A stretch of DNA of 53,962 nucleotides, taken from NCBI RefSeq assembly GCF_963548695.1, contig NZ_CAUUWA010000011.1, forward strand, positions 1-53,962, read 5' to 3'. Positions 45,728 through 53,841 of this stretch are shown piece by piece; the stretch's first letter is position 1; the number at the start of each line of letters is the position of its first letter. Origin of the DNA: an uncultured Fretibacterium sp. GTDB lineage: Bacteria; Synergistota; Synergistia; Synergistales; Aminobacteriaceae. The translations under genes and the position numbers were made by a program. The notes beneath the pieces were generated by a model. It saw nothing but the letters and a program-made list of their open reading frames with translations, was not told the origin of the DNA and did no database searches.

Positions 45728-46698
45728 ACTCCCTGGCCGAAGAACTCTGGGACGAATGGATCGTTCATCCCGTCGAGGATCCCCTCCAGGCGGAGGCGGA
45801 GTGCGCGGGGCTGCTCTCGGGGCTGGCGTCGGGGCGCGGCAGGGACCCCCTGCACATAGGCACCTCGCGCCTTTGGGCCGTCCGCCGCCTGTTTCGCCTC
45901 TGGCGAAGGACGCCCTGGGCCGGACGCTGGAGCCTTGCCGACGCCCTGGCTGTCCCGCAGGACATGAAGGGCCGCGTACGCATCCGGCTGCCCGACGACC
46001 TCCCGGCGACGCTCGAGTCCTACGGCATGGAACTCCTGGAGGCCGTTTCTCCGACCGCCTCGCACTGGTCCTGGCTGCGCGGCCTCTGGGGCGGCTGTGG
46101 GGGGCTCTACGTCCCGAGGTCCGGATACTACCTGGTCCTGCGCGTCTCGTCCCCCTCCGCTGCCGCGATCCTGAAGGGACTCCTGCCGAGGACGCGCATC
46201 GTATGGCAAAGGCGCCTGCTCCATGGGACGCACGAGATGATTCTGCGCGATCAGCAGAAGATCGTGACCTTCTTCAGCAAGCTGGGGCTGACCGGGATAT
46301 CCCTGCGCATGGAGGACATGGCCATCATGCGGTCGATGCGGGACCGGGCCAATCGGATCCGGAACTGCGACACGGCCAATATCAAGAGGACCCTCAAGGT
46401 CGCCGAGGAGCAGACGGCGCTGGCCCTCGAAATTCGGGACGCCGGGCTCATCGATCGGCTTCCCCCGGCCCTGCGCCAGTTGGTCGAGGCCCGATTGGGG
46501 AATCCCGAGGCCTCCCTTGCGGAATTGGGGGAGGGGCTCTCTCCACCGATCACCAAAAGTACGGTAAAATATCGTTGGCAGCGATTGAGCGGTTATGCCG
46601 ATGCCTTGACGGCAAGGCAGGATGGGATCGAGGCTGAGGACAAGGAAAAAGGCATGTTGGGAGGGGTCGAGGGTGAAACTGAAAACGTTCGGTCTTGA
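45724..46698 (+). CDS. whiA: DNA-binding protein WhiA
   Basis: The protein has 324 residues from a TTG at 45724 that overlaps the yvcK stop (TTGA), with GAGGGG upstream; a long open extension to 44485 lies within yvcK and rapZ and is an artefact. The N-terminal part (1-190) is a degenerate LAGLIDADG-like fold, more diverged than usual. The C-terminal helix-turn-helix contains MRDRANRIRNCDTANIKRTL and LAELGEGLSPPITKSTVKYR. WhiA links cell division and chromosome segregation to growth in Firmicutes and Actinobacteria. The end of whiA overlaps the pgk start by 26 bases. Confidence 0.92.
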   Translation: MNSLAEELWDEWIVHPVEDPLQAEAECAGLLSGLASGRGRDPLHIGTSRLWAVRRLFRLWRRTPWAGRWSLADALAVPQDMKGRVRIRLPDDLPATLESYGMELLEAVSPTASHWSWLRGLWGGCGGLYVPRSGYYLVLRVSSPSAAAILKGLLPRTRIVWQRRLLHGTHEMILRDQQKIVTFFSKLGLTGISLRMEDMAIMRSMRDRANRIRNCDTANIKRTLKVAEEQTALALEIRDAGLIDRLPPALRQLVEARLGNPEASLAELGEGLSPPITKSTVKYRWQRLSGYADALTARQDGIEAEDKEKGMLGGVEGETENVRS

Positions 46699-47860
46699 GG
46701 ATATAAAAAACAAAAAAGTTCTGATGCGGGTTGATTTCAACGTCCCTTTCAAGAATGGAAGGGTTACCGACGACGCGCGGATCCGGGCTCACGAGAGTAC
46801 CCTGCGTAAGCTCCTGGACGGGGGCGCGAGGGTGGCGCTCGTCTCCCACTTTGGCCGCCCCAAGGGGGCGTCCGATCCCCTCCTGTCCCTGAAGCAGATC
46901 GTCCCGGACGTGGAGAGGGCCTATGGGGTCAAGGTCCTGTTCGTCGATGACTGCGTGGGCCCCAAGGTGCAGGCCGCCCTGGACGCCCTGTCCAAGGGGG
47001 AGGTCGCCCTCCTCGAGAACGTGCGCTTTCACCCCGAGGAGCAGAAGAACGATCCGGCCTTCGCGGCCGAGCTGGCGAAGCCCTTCGAGGTCTTCGTCAT
47101 GGATGCCTTCAGCGCGGCCCATCGGGCCGATGCCTCCACCAGCGGGGTGATCCCCCTGCTCTCGTCCTTTGCGGGGGACCTCCTGGTCCGGGAGGGGGAG
47201 ATGCTCGGGGCCGTCAGCGAAGCCCCGGCAAAGCCCTTCGTCCTGATTCTGGGCGGGGCGAAGGTATCCGACAAGATCGACGTCGTCGGGAACCTCCTGG
47301 ACAAGGCCACGACGATCCTCATCGGAGGGGGGATGGCCTACACGTTTCTGAGAGCCCAGGGACTCGAGATCGGCCGCTCGCTCTGCGAGACGGATCGACT
47401 GGACTTCGCCCGGCAGACCCTCGAGGAGGCCAAAGCCAGGGGAGTCCGGCTGCTCCTTCCGGTGGACAGCGTCGTCGCCGCCGTGCTCGACGCGTCGGAG
47501 ACGAAGGTCGTCTCCAGCACGGAGATGCCCCCCGACCGGATGGGGCTGGATATCGGCCCCAAGACCATAGAGCTCTTCACCTCGGCCCTGAAGGATGCGA
47601 AGTCGGTCCTGTGGAACGGGCCGATGGGGGTCTTCGAGAATCCCCGATTCGCCGCGGGGACGCGAGCCATGTGCCAGGCGGTCGCGGACTGCACCCGGGC
47701 CGGGGCCGTGACGGTTATAGGAGGCGGGGACACCGCTTCCGCGGTTCGCGAGTTTGGATTCGACGACAAGTTCTCCCACGTCTCGACGGGCGGAGGGGCC
47801 AGCCTGGAGTACTGCGAGGGGAAGGCGCTTCCCGGGATGGCGCCATTCGAGATAAAGTGA
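46673..47860 (+). CDS. pgk: Phosphoglycerate kinase
   Basis: The protein has 395 residues from a GTG at 46673, preceded by GGGAGGGG; the reading frame overlaps whiA by 26 bases. Substrate-binding segments are RVDFNVPFKNGRVTDDARI, HFGRPKG and ENVRFHPEEQKNDP. The nucleotide-binding part includes LGGAKVSDKIDVVGNLLDKA, GGGMAYTFL and GGGDTASAVREF, with STGGGASLE near the end. It catalyses ATP formation from 1,3-bisphosphoglycerate. It is followed 40 bases later by tpiA. Confidence 0.97.
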   Translation: MKLKTFGLEDIKNKKVLMRVDFNVPFKNGRVTDDARIRAHESTLRKLLDGGARVALVSHFGRPKGASDPLLSLKQIVPDVERAYGVKVLFVDDCVGPKVQAALDALSKGEVALLENVRFHPEEQKNDPAFAAELAKPFEVFVMDAFSAAHRADASTSGVIPLLSSFAGDLLVREGEMLGAVSEAPAKPFVLILGGAKVSDKIDVVGNLLDKATTILIGGGMAYTFLRAQGLEIGRSLCETDRLDFARQTLEEAKARGVRLLLPVDSVVAAVLDASETKVVSSTEMPPDRMGLDIGPKTIELFTSALKDAKSVLWNGPMGVFENPRFAAGTRAMCQAVADCTRAGAVTVIGGGDTASAVREFGFDDKFSHVSTGGGASLEYCEGKALPGMAPFEIK

Positions 47861-47900
47861 AGGCGAAAAAGTAAAAGCGAGAAGGAGGTCACGTCCCCGA

Positions 47901-48680
47901 ATGAAGAAGATCCGTCTCTATGGAAACTGGAAGATGAACATGACCCGCGCGGAGACGACGGCGTTCATGTCCGAGTTCGCTCGGTCCGCAAAGCCTCTGG
48001 AGGCCGCCATGGGCCGGGAGCTGGAGGTCGCCGTGTTCCCGCCCTTTACCTCGCTTTGGGCCGCGAACGAGGCGATGCGGAGTGCTGCCGGCCCCATGCC
48101 GCTTCTGGGGGCCCAAAACGTCTACTTCGAGCCGAAGGGGGCCTTTACGGGCGAGGTCTCCATCCCCATGCTGGAGGAATGCGGCTGCACGCACGTCATC
48201 ATCGGGCACAGCGAACGCCGCCACATCCTGGGCGAGGGGGAACCCCTGATCGCTAAAAAGATGAGGGCCTGTCTCGACGTCGGCCTGATCCCCGTGCTCT
48301 GTTACGGGGAGACGCTGGAGGAGAGGGAGGCCGGGAGAGCCTTCCAGGTCATGGAGCGTCAGCTGCGGTCGGCCGTCGGATCGCTCTCCGCCGACGAGTC
48401 CGCCCAGGTCGTCTACGCTTACGAGCCCGTCTGGGCCATCGGGACGGGAAAGTCCGCGACCTCCGCCGAGGCGCAGGAGGTCTGCGCCTGGAGCAAGGGG
48501 CTGCTTGCGGAGGCGGCCGGAAGGGATATCGGCACGACCGTCCTATATGGGGGCAGCGTCAAGGGATCGAACGCAAAGGAGCTGCTTTCGATGGACGCGA
48601 TCGACGGGGCCCTGGTGGGGGGGGCCTCCCTGAAGCCCGAGTCCTTTCTGGAGATCTATACGGCCTACGCCGGGAAATAA
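47901..48680 (+). CDS. tpiA: Triosephosphate isomerase
   Basis: The protein has 259 residues, starting after AAGGAGG. All catalytic elements are present: NWKMN at the N-terminus (Lys), GHSERRHILGE (His), and AYEPVWAIGTGKSAT (Glu and the flexible loop). GGSVKGSNAKELLSMDAIDG holds the phosphate-binding loop near the C-terminus. It interconverts dihydroxyacetone phosphate and glyceraldehyde 3-phosphate. The secreted-protein gene follows 10 bases after its stop. Confidence 0.97.
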   Translation: MKKIRLYGNWKMNMTRAETTAFMSEFARSAKPLEAAMGRELEVAVFPPFTSLWAANEAMRSAAGPMPLLGAQNVYFEPKGAFTGEVSIPMLEECGCTHVIIGHSERRHILGEGEPLIAKKMRACLDVGLIPVLCYGETLEEREAGRAFQVMERQLRSAVGSLSADESAQVVYAYEPVWAIGTGKSATSAEAQEVCAWSKGLLAEAAGRDIGTTVLYGGSVKGSNAKELLSMDAIDGALVGGASLKPESFLEIYTAYAGK

Positions 48681-48690
48681 AGGAGGTTTT

Positions 48691-50757
48691 TTGTTGATGA
48701 AAGGGATTCGACGACGAGCGCTTTTAGGTCTGGCCGTCCTGCTGGCGGCCCTCGTGCCTGCGGCGTGGGGAGCCGTCCCGCAGGATGCGCTGAGCGCAAA
48801 ACCCGCAGGCGCGATTTACTCCGTGTTCCAGGTCGACGACCTGGGGAACTTGGCCCGAAGCATCCTCTCCTCCGAGAACATAGATCTGTTCGCCCCGCTC
48901 CTGGATAAGGGGGAGGTGGAGGGATTCCGTATAGTTGCGGCCATCGTGAGCAAGATGCCCGTGAAGACCACCGCGCTGCTGGCCGGGACGGACGAGAACC
49001 TCACCCCGTTCCTTCAATTGGCCCTCTCCCTGCCAGCGGAGCTCAAGCCCCAGCTGGACCTCGTGGCGAGCGGCAAGGCCAAGCCGGAGGATATCGTGTC
49101 CCTCACCCTGGGTGACGGGGCCGTGGCCTTTGGCCCCCTCCTCAATGTCGAGCTCCAGAAAGGGCCTCAGGGGCCCTATTTCCTGCTCAACAGTCAGGCT
49201 GCCCTGGCGGCCAGAGACGGGCTCCTCCTGGTCGGGCTCTCTCCCGCCGACCTCGAGGCCAGCCTCAAGGCCCTTGCGGACCCGAAGGAGCGCCTTTCCG
49301 TAAAACGCCGTCACGAGTCCAGGAACTTCTCGTTGCTGCACCTCGACTTCCCAACACTGATCAAGATGGCCGGGGAGCAGCAGGCCAAGGAAAAGGCGGA
49401 CAAAAAAGGCGGGAAGAAGATCGATGAGATCGATCTCGACGCCCTAAAAAAATACTTTAAGGCTCCCCTGGAGATCGAATATGGCATCGACAAGGATCCC
49501 GGAAGCGTCCTGTTCTCCATGGGGGTCAATATCGAGGAGGCGCTGAACAGCGCCTACCTGGAGCGCTTTGCGAAGATGGATCCCGTGCCTGGGGGGGAGA
49601 TCTTCCTGGCGGGGGGGGGACGGCCTCTGTTCGCCCTGAGCTCGAAGCTGTCCTTTAAGGGGTCGGATCTCGACATCTATCCCGAGATAGCCAAGCTCTG
49701 GAAGGATGGGATCAAGCAGCTGGCCCAGTACGGCATCACCGAGTCCGAGGTCGAAAACCTCCTCTCCGGAAGCGTCTCCCTGGTCTGCGGCGGAAGCGCC
49801 GCGGTCGCCGGGGCCAAAATGCCCGGCGCCTATCTGGCCCTGACGGGCAGGGAGGGGGCGGCCTCCTCGATCTTCAAGAAGGTCACGGAGAGTGCAAAGT
49901 TCGCAGCGACGCTGCCGACCGCTCCCGTGGACGTAAAGGGCTGGGAGATGGTCCTGCAGGTCGATCCCAGCCTCTTCCCTTTCCCTGTCCCCATCCTCTT
50001 TGGGGTGAAAGGGGAGACTCTCTTCGTGGGGGTGCAGGATGCGGCTGGTCTTAATACAGCGCCCGAGATCTCCGGCACCCTGAAGGCCCTTTTGGAGAAG
50101 GGGTCCCTCAGCACGTCCTTCTTCGACTTCGAGGCGATTCGGGCGTTTCTGGACGGCGCACTGAGCGACAAGAGTTCTCCTCTCTACGCCCTGGCTGAAG
50201 AACTGCCTCGGGCGATTCTGGACTCCGTGAAGGACGTGCTCGGGGCCGAGCTCTCGGTTCCCTTCGTCGGCAGCTGGGCGCCTCGGATGGATGAGGCCTT
50301 CGTGAAGTTCTCCCTTGTCGATGTGCCCGCGGGCAAGGGGCTGATGGCCAAGATCGTGAAGGCTGCCGCGCAGTATAAAGCGAAAACCAGCACGCCGGCC
50401 ACTGCATCGGCTACTGCATCGGGCGTCGTCAGTGATATGCGCTCGCTTAAAGCTGCGTGCCTCTTGTTGTATGCGGATAACGTCGATGAGGATCTGACAT
50501 CTAAAATCAACAAGGACGGAGTTAAGCTTCTGCACAAGTATTTGGATAATCCAAATAAATTTCCGGAGAACGGGAACCCGGCCACCTTTGAGGTTAAGAA
50601 TGGTGAGTGGTGGATTTCCTACAAAGTGGATGACCTCGATGCAATGGTTCGGGAAAAATTGGCTGGTCGGGCTGCAGCAGTTGGTCTGTTTAAGGATAAT
50701 TCAGGCTCTGAGCCCTATGAAAAAAGTGCTGCAAGCGTTTTTATGCGGGTCCGTTAA
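48691..50757 (+). CDS. Secreted protein of unknown function with pilin-like C-terminal tail
   Basis: The protein has 688 residues. An N-terminal signal peptide (about 5-27, RRALLGLAVLLAALVPAAWG) is followed by a long region (28-560) of repeated alpha/beta units that resembles DUF3352-like secreted proteins only loosely; I do not assign a function. A Thr/Ala/Ser linker (about 566-578, TSTPATASATASG) then leads to residues 581-688: SDMRSLKAACLLLYADNVDE, followed by KYLDNPNKFPENGNPA, NGEWWISYKVDD. This last part resembles the globular domain of type IV pilin-like proteins. The tail has clearly lower GC (about 42% in the lines at 50461 and 50521, hand count) than the rest (about 70% in the line at 50221). 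The stop is followed by a terminator before nrdJ. Confidence 0.7.
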   Translation: MLMKGIRRRALLGLAVLLAALVPAAWGAVPQDALSAKPAGAIYSVFQVDDLGNLARSILSSENIDLFAPLLDKGEVEGFRIVAAIVSKMPVKTTALLAGTDENLTPFLQLALSLPAELKPQLDLVASGKAKPEDIVSLTLGDGAVAFGPLLNVELQKGPQGPYFLLNSQAALAARDGLLLVGLSPADLEASLKALADPKERLSVKRRHESRNFSLLHLDFPTLIKMAGEQQAKEKADKKGGKKIDEIDLDALKKYFKAPLEIEYGIDKDPGSVLFSMGVNIEEALNSAYLERFAKMDPVPGGEIFLAGGGRPLFALSSKLSFKGSDLDIYPEIAKLWKDGIKQLAQYGITESEVENLLSGSVSLVCGGSAAVAGAKMPGAYLALTGREGAASSIFKKVTESAKFAATLPTAPVDVKGWEMVLQVDPSLFPFPVPILFGVKGETLFVGVQDAAGLNTAPEISGTLKALLEKGSLSTSFFDFEAIRAFLDGALSDKSSPLYALAEELPRAILDSVKDVLGAELSVPFVGSWAPRMDEAFVKFSLVDVPAGKGLMAKIVKAAAQYKAKTSTPATASATASGVVSDMRSLKAACLLLYADNVDEDLTSKINKDGVKLLHKYLDNPNKFPENGNPATFEVKNGEWWISYKVDDLDAMVREKLAGRAAAVGLFKDNSGSEPYEKSAASVFMRVR

Positions 50758-50797
50758 TTTTGGAGCAGGTTCGTTGATTCTGGAGCATAAGTTTTAC

Positions 50798-50823
50798 AAA
50801 AAGCCCTCGCGAGGGGGCTTTTT
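50798..50823 (+). terminator. Intrinsic terminator upstream of nrdJ
   Basis: AAAAAGCCCTC pairs with GAGGGGGCTTTTT around GC (one bulged G), followed by T residues. It ends 20 bases before the nrdJ start codon, and the nrdJ ribosome-binding site (AAGGAG) begins just after it. Confidence 0.75.
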
Positions 50824-50842
50824 CGTTAAGGAGAGTTGAACC

Positions 50843-53431
50843 TTGGAGCGTTCGCTTAAAGATCGTTTTGACACGCATATCGCTCCAGAGTATCTGGAGA
50901 CGCCGTCCGTGCCCCGGCTGTCGGAAAACGCGATGTGGCTCCTGGGGCAGCGTTATTTTGTACCGCGCTGGGACGCCTCCATGGGCGGCCTGAGGAAGGA
51001 GGGGAGCTTCGAGGAGTTCACCCGGCGCATCGCCCGAACCATCGCCTCCGCCGAGACCCTCTACCTCGATCCCGAGTCGCCGGGTTCCCTGGACTGGCTC
51101 CAGGCTCTGGAGAAGAACATCGCGAGCGACATCCTGAGCCGCCGCTTCCTCTTCAATTCGCCCTGTCTTTTCAGCTCGGCCGCCGGGTTGACGGTCCAGC
51201 CCGAGTTCGCCGAGCTCCTCTACAAGAGGGTGGACGCGATGTCCTTCGAGGATTACGTCCGCATCCACTCCTCGCGCACCAAGAATCAGCAGCTCTTCGC
51301 CTGTTTTGTCATCGACGTTCCCGACAGCATCGAGGGGATTTTCGAGTCGGTCAGGGACGCCAGCGTCATCAGCAAGTTCGGGGGTGGGGTCGGCGGCAAC
51401 TTCGGGCATCTCCGGGAGTTCGGCTCCGAGATCGGAGGGGGTACGGGCGGCAAGGCGTCGGGTCCCGTCTCCTTCATGGAGACCTGGAACACCATGGGGG
51501 CCGTCGTCGTTCAGGGCGGAAAACGCCGTGCGGCGCTCATGGGTATGCTCTTCGACGATCATCCGGACATCTACCGTTTCGTGGACTGCAAGACCGAGGA
51601 TGGAAAGCTCTCGTACTTCAACGTCTCCGTCGCGGTATCGGATAAGCTGATGAAGGAGGCGGCTCGGGACGGGACCTTCGACCTGCGCTCCCGGGCGGAC
51701 GGAAGCGTCGTCAGGACGGTGAGCGCGCGCGAGCTCATGGATCATATCTCCGAGAGCGCCTGGAAGCGCGGGGACCCCGGGGTATTCTTCATCGACCGGG
51801 CTCGTCAGGACAACCTTCTGAAGCTTGACCCCGATTGGGACATCGAATCCACGAACCCCTGCGGCGAACAGCCCCTTCCCAACTACACCAGCTGCAACCT
51901 CGGATCGATCAACGTCGAGGTCTTCGTGAAGGACGGGGAGTTCGACTGGGGCGGCTTTCGGGATCAGGTCTTCCGCTCGATGTACTACCTGGACCTCGTC
52001 ATCGACGCGTGCAGCTACCCGCTCCCTAAGATAGGGGAGAGGACCCGCAGGATACGGCCCGTAGGGCTGGGGATCATGGGTCTGGCCGACGCCTCGATCC
52101 TCCAGGGGATCGTCTACGGCAGCCCGGAGTTCGAGCTGTACTGCAGGGATCTCGGCTGCGCTCTGGCGGCGTCCGCCCTGTCCGCGACGGAGCAGATCGT
52201 ATCCGAGGCCGGTAAGGAGTCCTTTCCGGAGCATCCCCTGGTCCGCGATCTCTTTGCGGCGTTCAAAAGCGAGGTCGAGGGAGGCGAGGGGCTGTTCAAC
52301 GAGGGGACCCTCTTCAGCGATTCCTGGTTCGCACGCCTCTCCAGGGAGGAATGCGGACAGCTTCTATCGCACATGAAAAGATCGGAGCTCGTCCCGCTGA
52401 CCCTGGTCAACACCCTGTCGGAGCTCGACAACCCACTGTCAGGACTGGACTTCGAGGGGATCAAGGCCATCCTGAAGGGCCTCGTGAACGGGCGGCTCCG
52501 CAACAGCCGGCGCCTCTCGATTGCGCCGACCGGTTCTATTTCCATGATCCTCGATGCGAGCTCGGGCATCGAGCCCAACTTCGCCTGGTCCTGGAACCGC
52601 CATATCGCGAAGGTCGACGGGTCGGGGACCGAGCAGAGGGAGTTCTGGCACAAGCTGCTCTCCGAGGAGCAGCGCGAGGAGTATCGCACGACGGGAAAGT
52701 TGTCGGATAGGCGCTTCGTGACGGCCTACGATATATCGACAGCCCAGCATGTCGGAGTCACGGGGATTTTTGCCCGTATCGTGGACAGCGGCATCAGCAA
52801 GACGGTCAACCTTCCGAACTCCGCCGCGGTGGAGGACGTTCGGCGCGTCTACGAGTCCTGCTACGCCCTGGGGTGCAAGGGGATAACCATCTACCGCGAC
52901 GGGTCTCGCTCCTATCAGCCCATCGAGATCAAGAAGGGGGACGACCGGGAGAAGGGGCTCGCCAGCCGAGGAGTCAAGGCGCGCCCCGGATTGGTCGTGT
53001 TCGGCAAGACCATCAAGGAGAGCACCCCATGGGGCAGCATCTACATCACCCTGAACTTCGACGGCAGCGATCCCTTCGAGATTTTCATCAACGTCGGCAA
53101 GAGCGGGTCGGAGCTCAAGGCCATGACGGAGGCCCTCTCCCGGGTCATCTCCATCGGCCTTCGCTCGGGAAGCAAGCTGGAGGACTTCATCGATACCCTG
53201 AAAGGGCTCTCGGGAAAGGAATATTGGATGTTTGAATTCGACGACCGGCACGTGGCGCGCTCCATCCCCGACGCCATAGCGCTGCTGTTGGAGAAGCTCG
53301 TCGAGAGGGGCGAGACGGCCCGGGGCGGGCCGCGCGAGGGTGGCGCCATCTGTCCGGAGTGCAATTCCCCCATGGAGATGATATCGGGCTGCGCCTACTG
53401 TTTCAGCTGCGGATACAGCCCCTGCAAATAG
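50843..53431 (+). CDS. nrdJ: Adenosylcobalamin-dependent (class II) ribonucleotide reductase
   Basis: The protein has 862 residues from a TTG at 50843, with AAGGAGAG upstream. Near the N-terminus FLFNSPCLFSSAAG holds one of the substrate-site Cys residues; the radical site is NPCGEQPLPNYTSCNLGSIN; SIAPTGSISMILDASSGIEP follows, and the C-terminal part (about 690-800) is the TSCPD domain (STPWGSIYITLNFDG). The C-terminus has a zinc-finger-like Cys cluster: CPECNSPMEM, CAYCFSCGYSPC. It makes dNTP precursors using B12 and works with or without oxygen, as expected of an anaerobe. I see no cobalamin riboswitch upstream; only about 85 bases separate it from the previous gene. Confidence 0.96.
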   Translation: MERSLKDRFDTHIAPEYLETPSVPRLSENAMWLLGQRYFVPRWDASMGGLRKEGSFEEFTRRIARTIASAETLYLDPESPGSLDWLQALEKNIASDILSRRFLFNSPCLFSSAAGLTVQPEFAELLYKRVDAMSFEDYVRIHSSRTKNQQLFACFVIDVPDSIEGIFESVRDASVISKFGGGVGGNFGHLREFGSEIGGGTGGKASGPVSFMETWNTMGAVVVQGGKRRAALMGMLFDDHPDIYRFVDCKTEDGKLSYFNVSVAVSDKLMKEAARDGTFDLRSRADGSVVRTVSARELMDHISESAWKRGDPGVFFIDRARQDNLLKLDPDWDIESTNPCGEQPLPNYTSCNLGSINVEVFVKDGEFDWGGFRDQVFRSMYYLDLVIDACSYPLPKIGERTRRIRPVGLGIMGLADASILQGIVYGSPEFELYCRDLGCALAASALSATEQIVSEAGKESFPEHPLVRDLFAAFKSEVEGGEGLFNEGTLFSDSWFARLSREECGQLLSHMKRSELVPLTLVNTLSELDNPLSGLDFEGIKAILKGLVNGRLRNSRRLSIAPTGSISMILDASSGIEPNFAWSWNRHIAKVDGSGTEQREFWHKLLSEEQREEYRTTGKLSDRRFVTAYDISTAQHVGVTGIFARIVDSGISKTVNLPNSAAVEDVRRVYESCYALGCKGITIYRDGSRSYQPIEIKKGDDREKGLASRGVKARPGLVVFGKTIKESTPWGSIYITLNFDGSDPFEIFINVGKSGSELKAMTEALSRVISIGLRSGSKLEDFIDTLKGLSGKEYWMFEFDDRHVARSIPDAIALLLEKLVERGETARGGPREGGAICPECNSPMEMISGCAYCFSCGYSPCK

Positions 53432-53583
53432 GGGACCGCCGTATAAAGCGGAAGCAGGAGGGGAGGGGAACCCCGGAGGGTCTGGACGATGATTCATGCT
53501 ATACTAAGGAAACGCCGATTTAATCCATGAAGCACCCCGGTGGTACCCCAGCTTGCCTGTTTTGAGTAAAAACTTGCCGGGGC

Positions 53584-53687
53584 CGCCGCTATCGGGATAG
53601 CGGCGTGGGGGCTTGGGGGCGTAAGCAGACAACCAACGAGCGTATGCGAGTTGTGTTGGTCGCTTAGGTTCTCTATCAAAGCCCCCA
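53584..53687 (+). other. Candidate structured RNA (nested stems)
   Basis: A stem CGCCGCTAT/ATAGCGGCG (53584-53605, loop CGGG) is followed by an outer stem TGGGGGCTT (53606-53614) with AAGCCCCCA (53679-53687). Inside it, TAAGC (53622-53626) pairs with GCTTA (53662-53666), and ACCAAC (53632-53637) with GTTGGT (53655-53660). Three stems nested in correct order are unlikely by chance, but no promoter was confirmed and no known RNA family is recognised. Confidence 0.4.
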
Positions 53688-53695
53688 TGTTAATT

Positions 53696-53789
53696 TTTAG
53701 GGAAGCGCTGGATATTTTTGCCCATAGATGTTTTGCATATTTATCTCTGGCAAAATATGCGATTTTGTTTTAATCAGCGCTTCCCTAAA
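53696..53789. repeat. 15-bp perfect inverted repeat pair (foldback)
   Basis: TTTAGGGAAGCGCTG (53696-53710) is the exact reverse complement of 53775-53789. Inside, GCATATTT and AAATATGC form a smaller hairpin. The stretch is AT-rich (about 38% GC in the line at 53701, hand count). Confidence 0.7.
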
Positions 53790-53794
53790 CTTCA

Positions 53795-53823
53795 TTGTCT
53801 GGTTCTTGAGGGACGGATACGAT
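53795..53823 (+). promoter_or_regulatory. Weak candidate promoter for the terminal gene
   Basis: TTGTCT (53795-53800) and TACGAT (53818-53823) are 17 bases apart; each matches four of six consensus bases. Confidence 0.25.
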
Positions 53824-53841
53824 TAAGGAGTGGTTTGAAAG

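Larger units (their letters stand above)
53506..53789. repeat. Non-coding element bounded by imperfect inverted ends, with several hairpins
   Basis: The 410 bases from 53432 to 53841 hold no gene. At the left end AAGGAAACGCCGATTTAATC (53506-53525) resembles the reverse complement of the right end (53770-53789, TTAATCAGCGCTTCCCTAAA), differing by a one-base gap and a few changes. Between them lie a 9-bp hairpin (53584-53605), a nested hairpin (53606-53687) and a 15-bp inverted pair (53696-53710 with 53775-53789). No transposase frame is present, so it resembles a miniature element or a non-coding RNA locus. No clear target-site duplication was found. Confidence 0.5.

Noticed and set aside
50758..50842. 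Cobalamin riboswitch before nrdJ
   Set aside because: Only about 85 bases are available and they hold a simple terminator hairpin without B12-box-like sequences.
53432..53841. Insertion sequence with transposase
   Set aside because: Inverted ends are present but no transposase frame and no clear target duplication.
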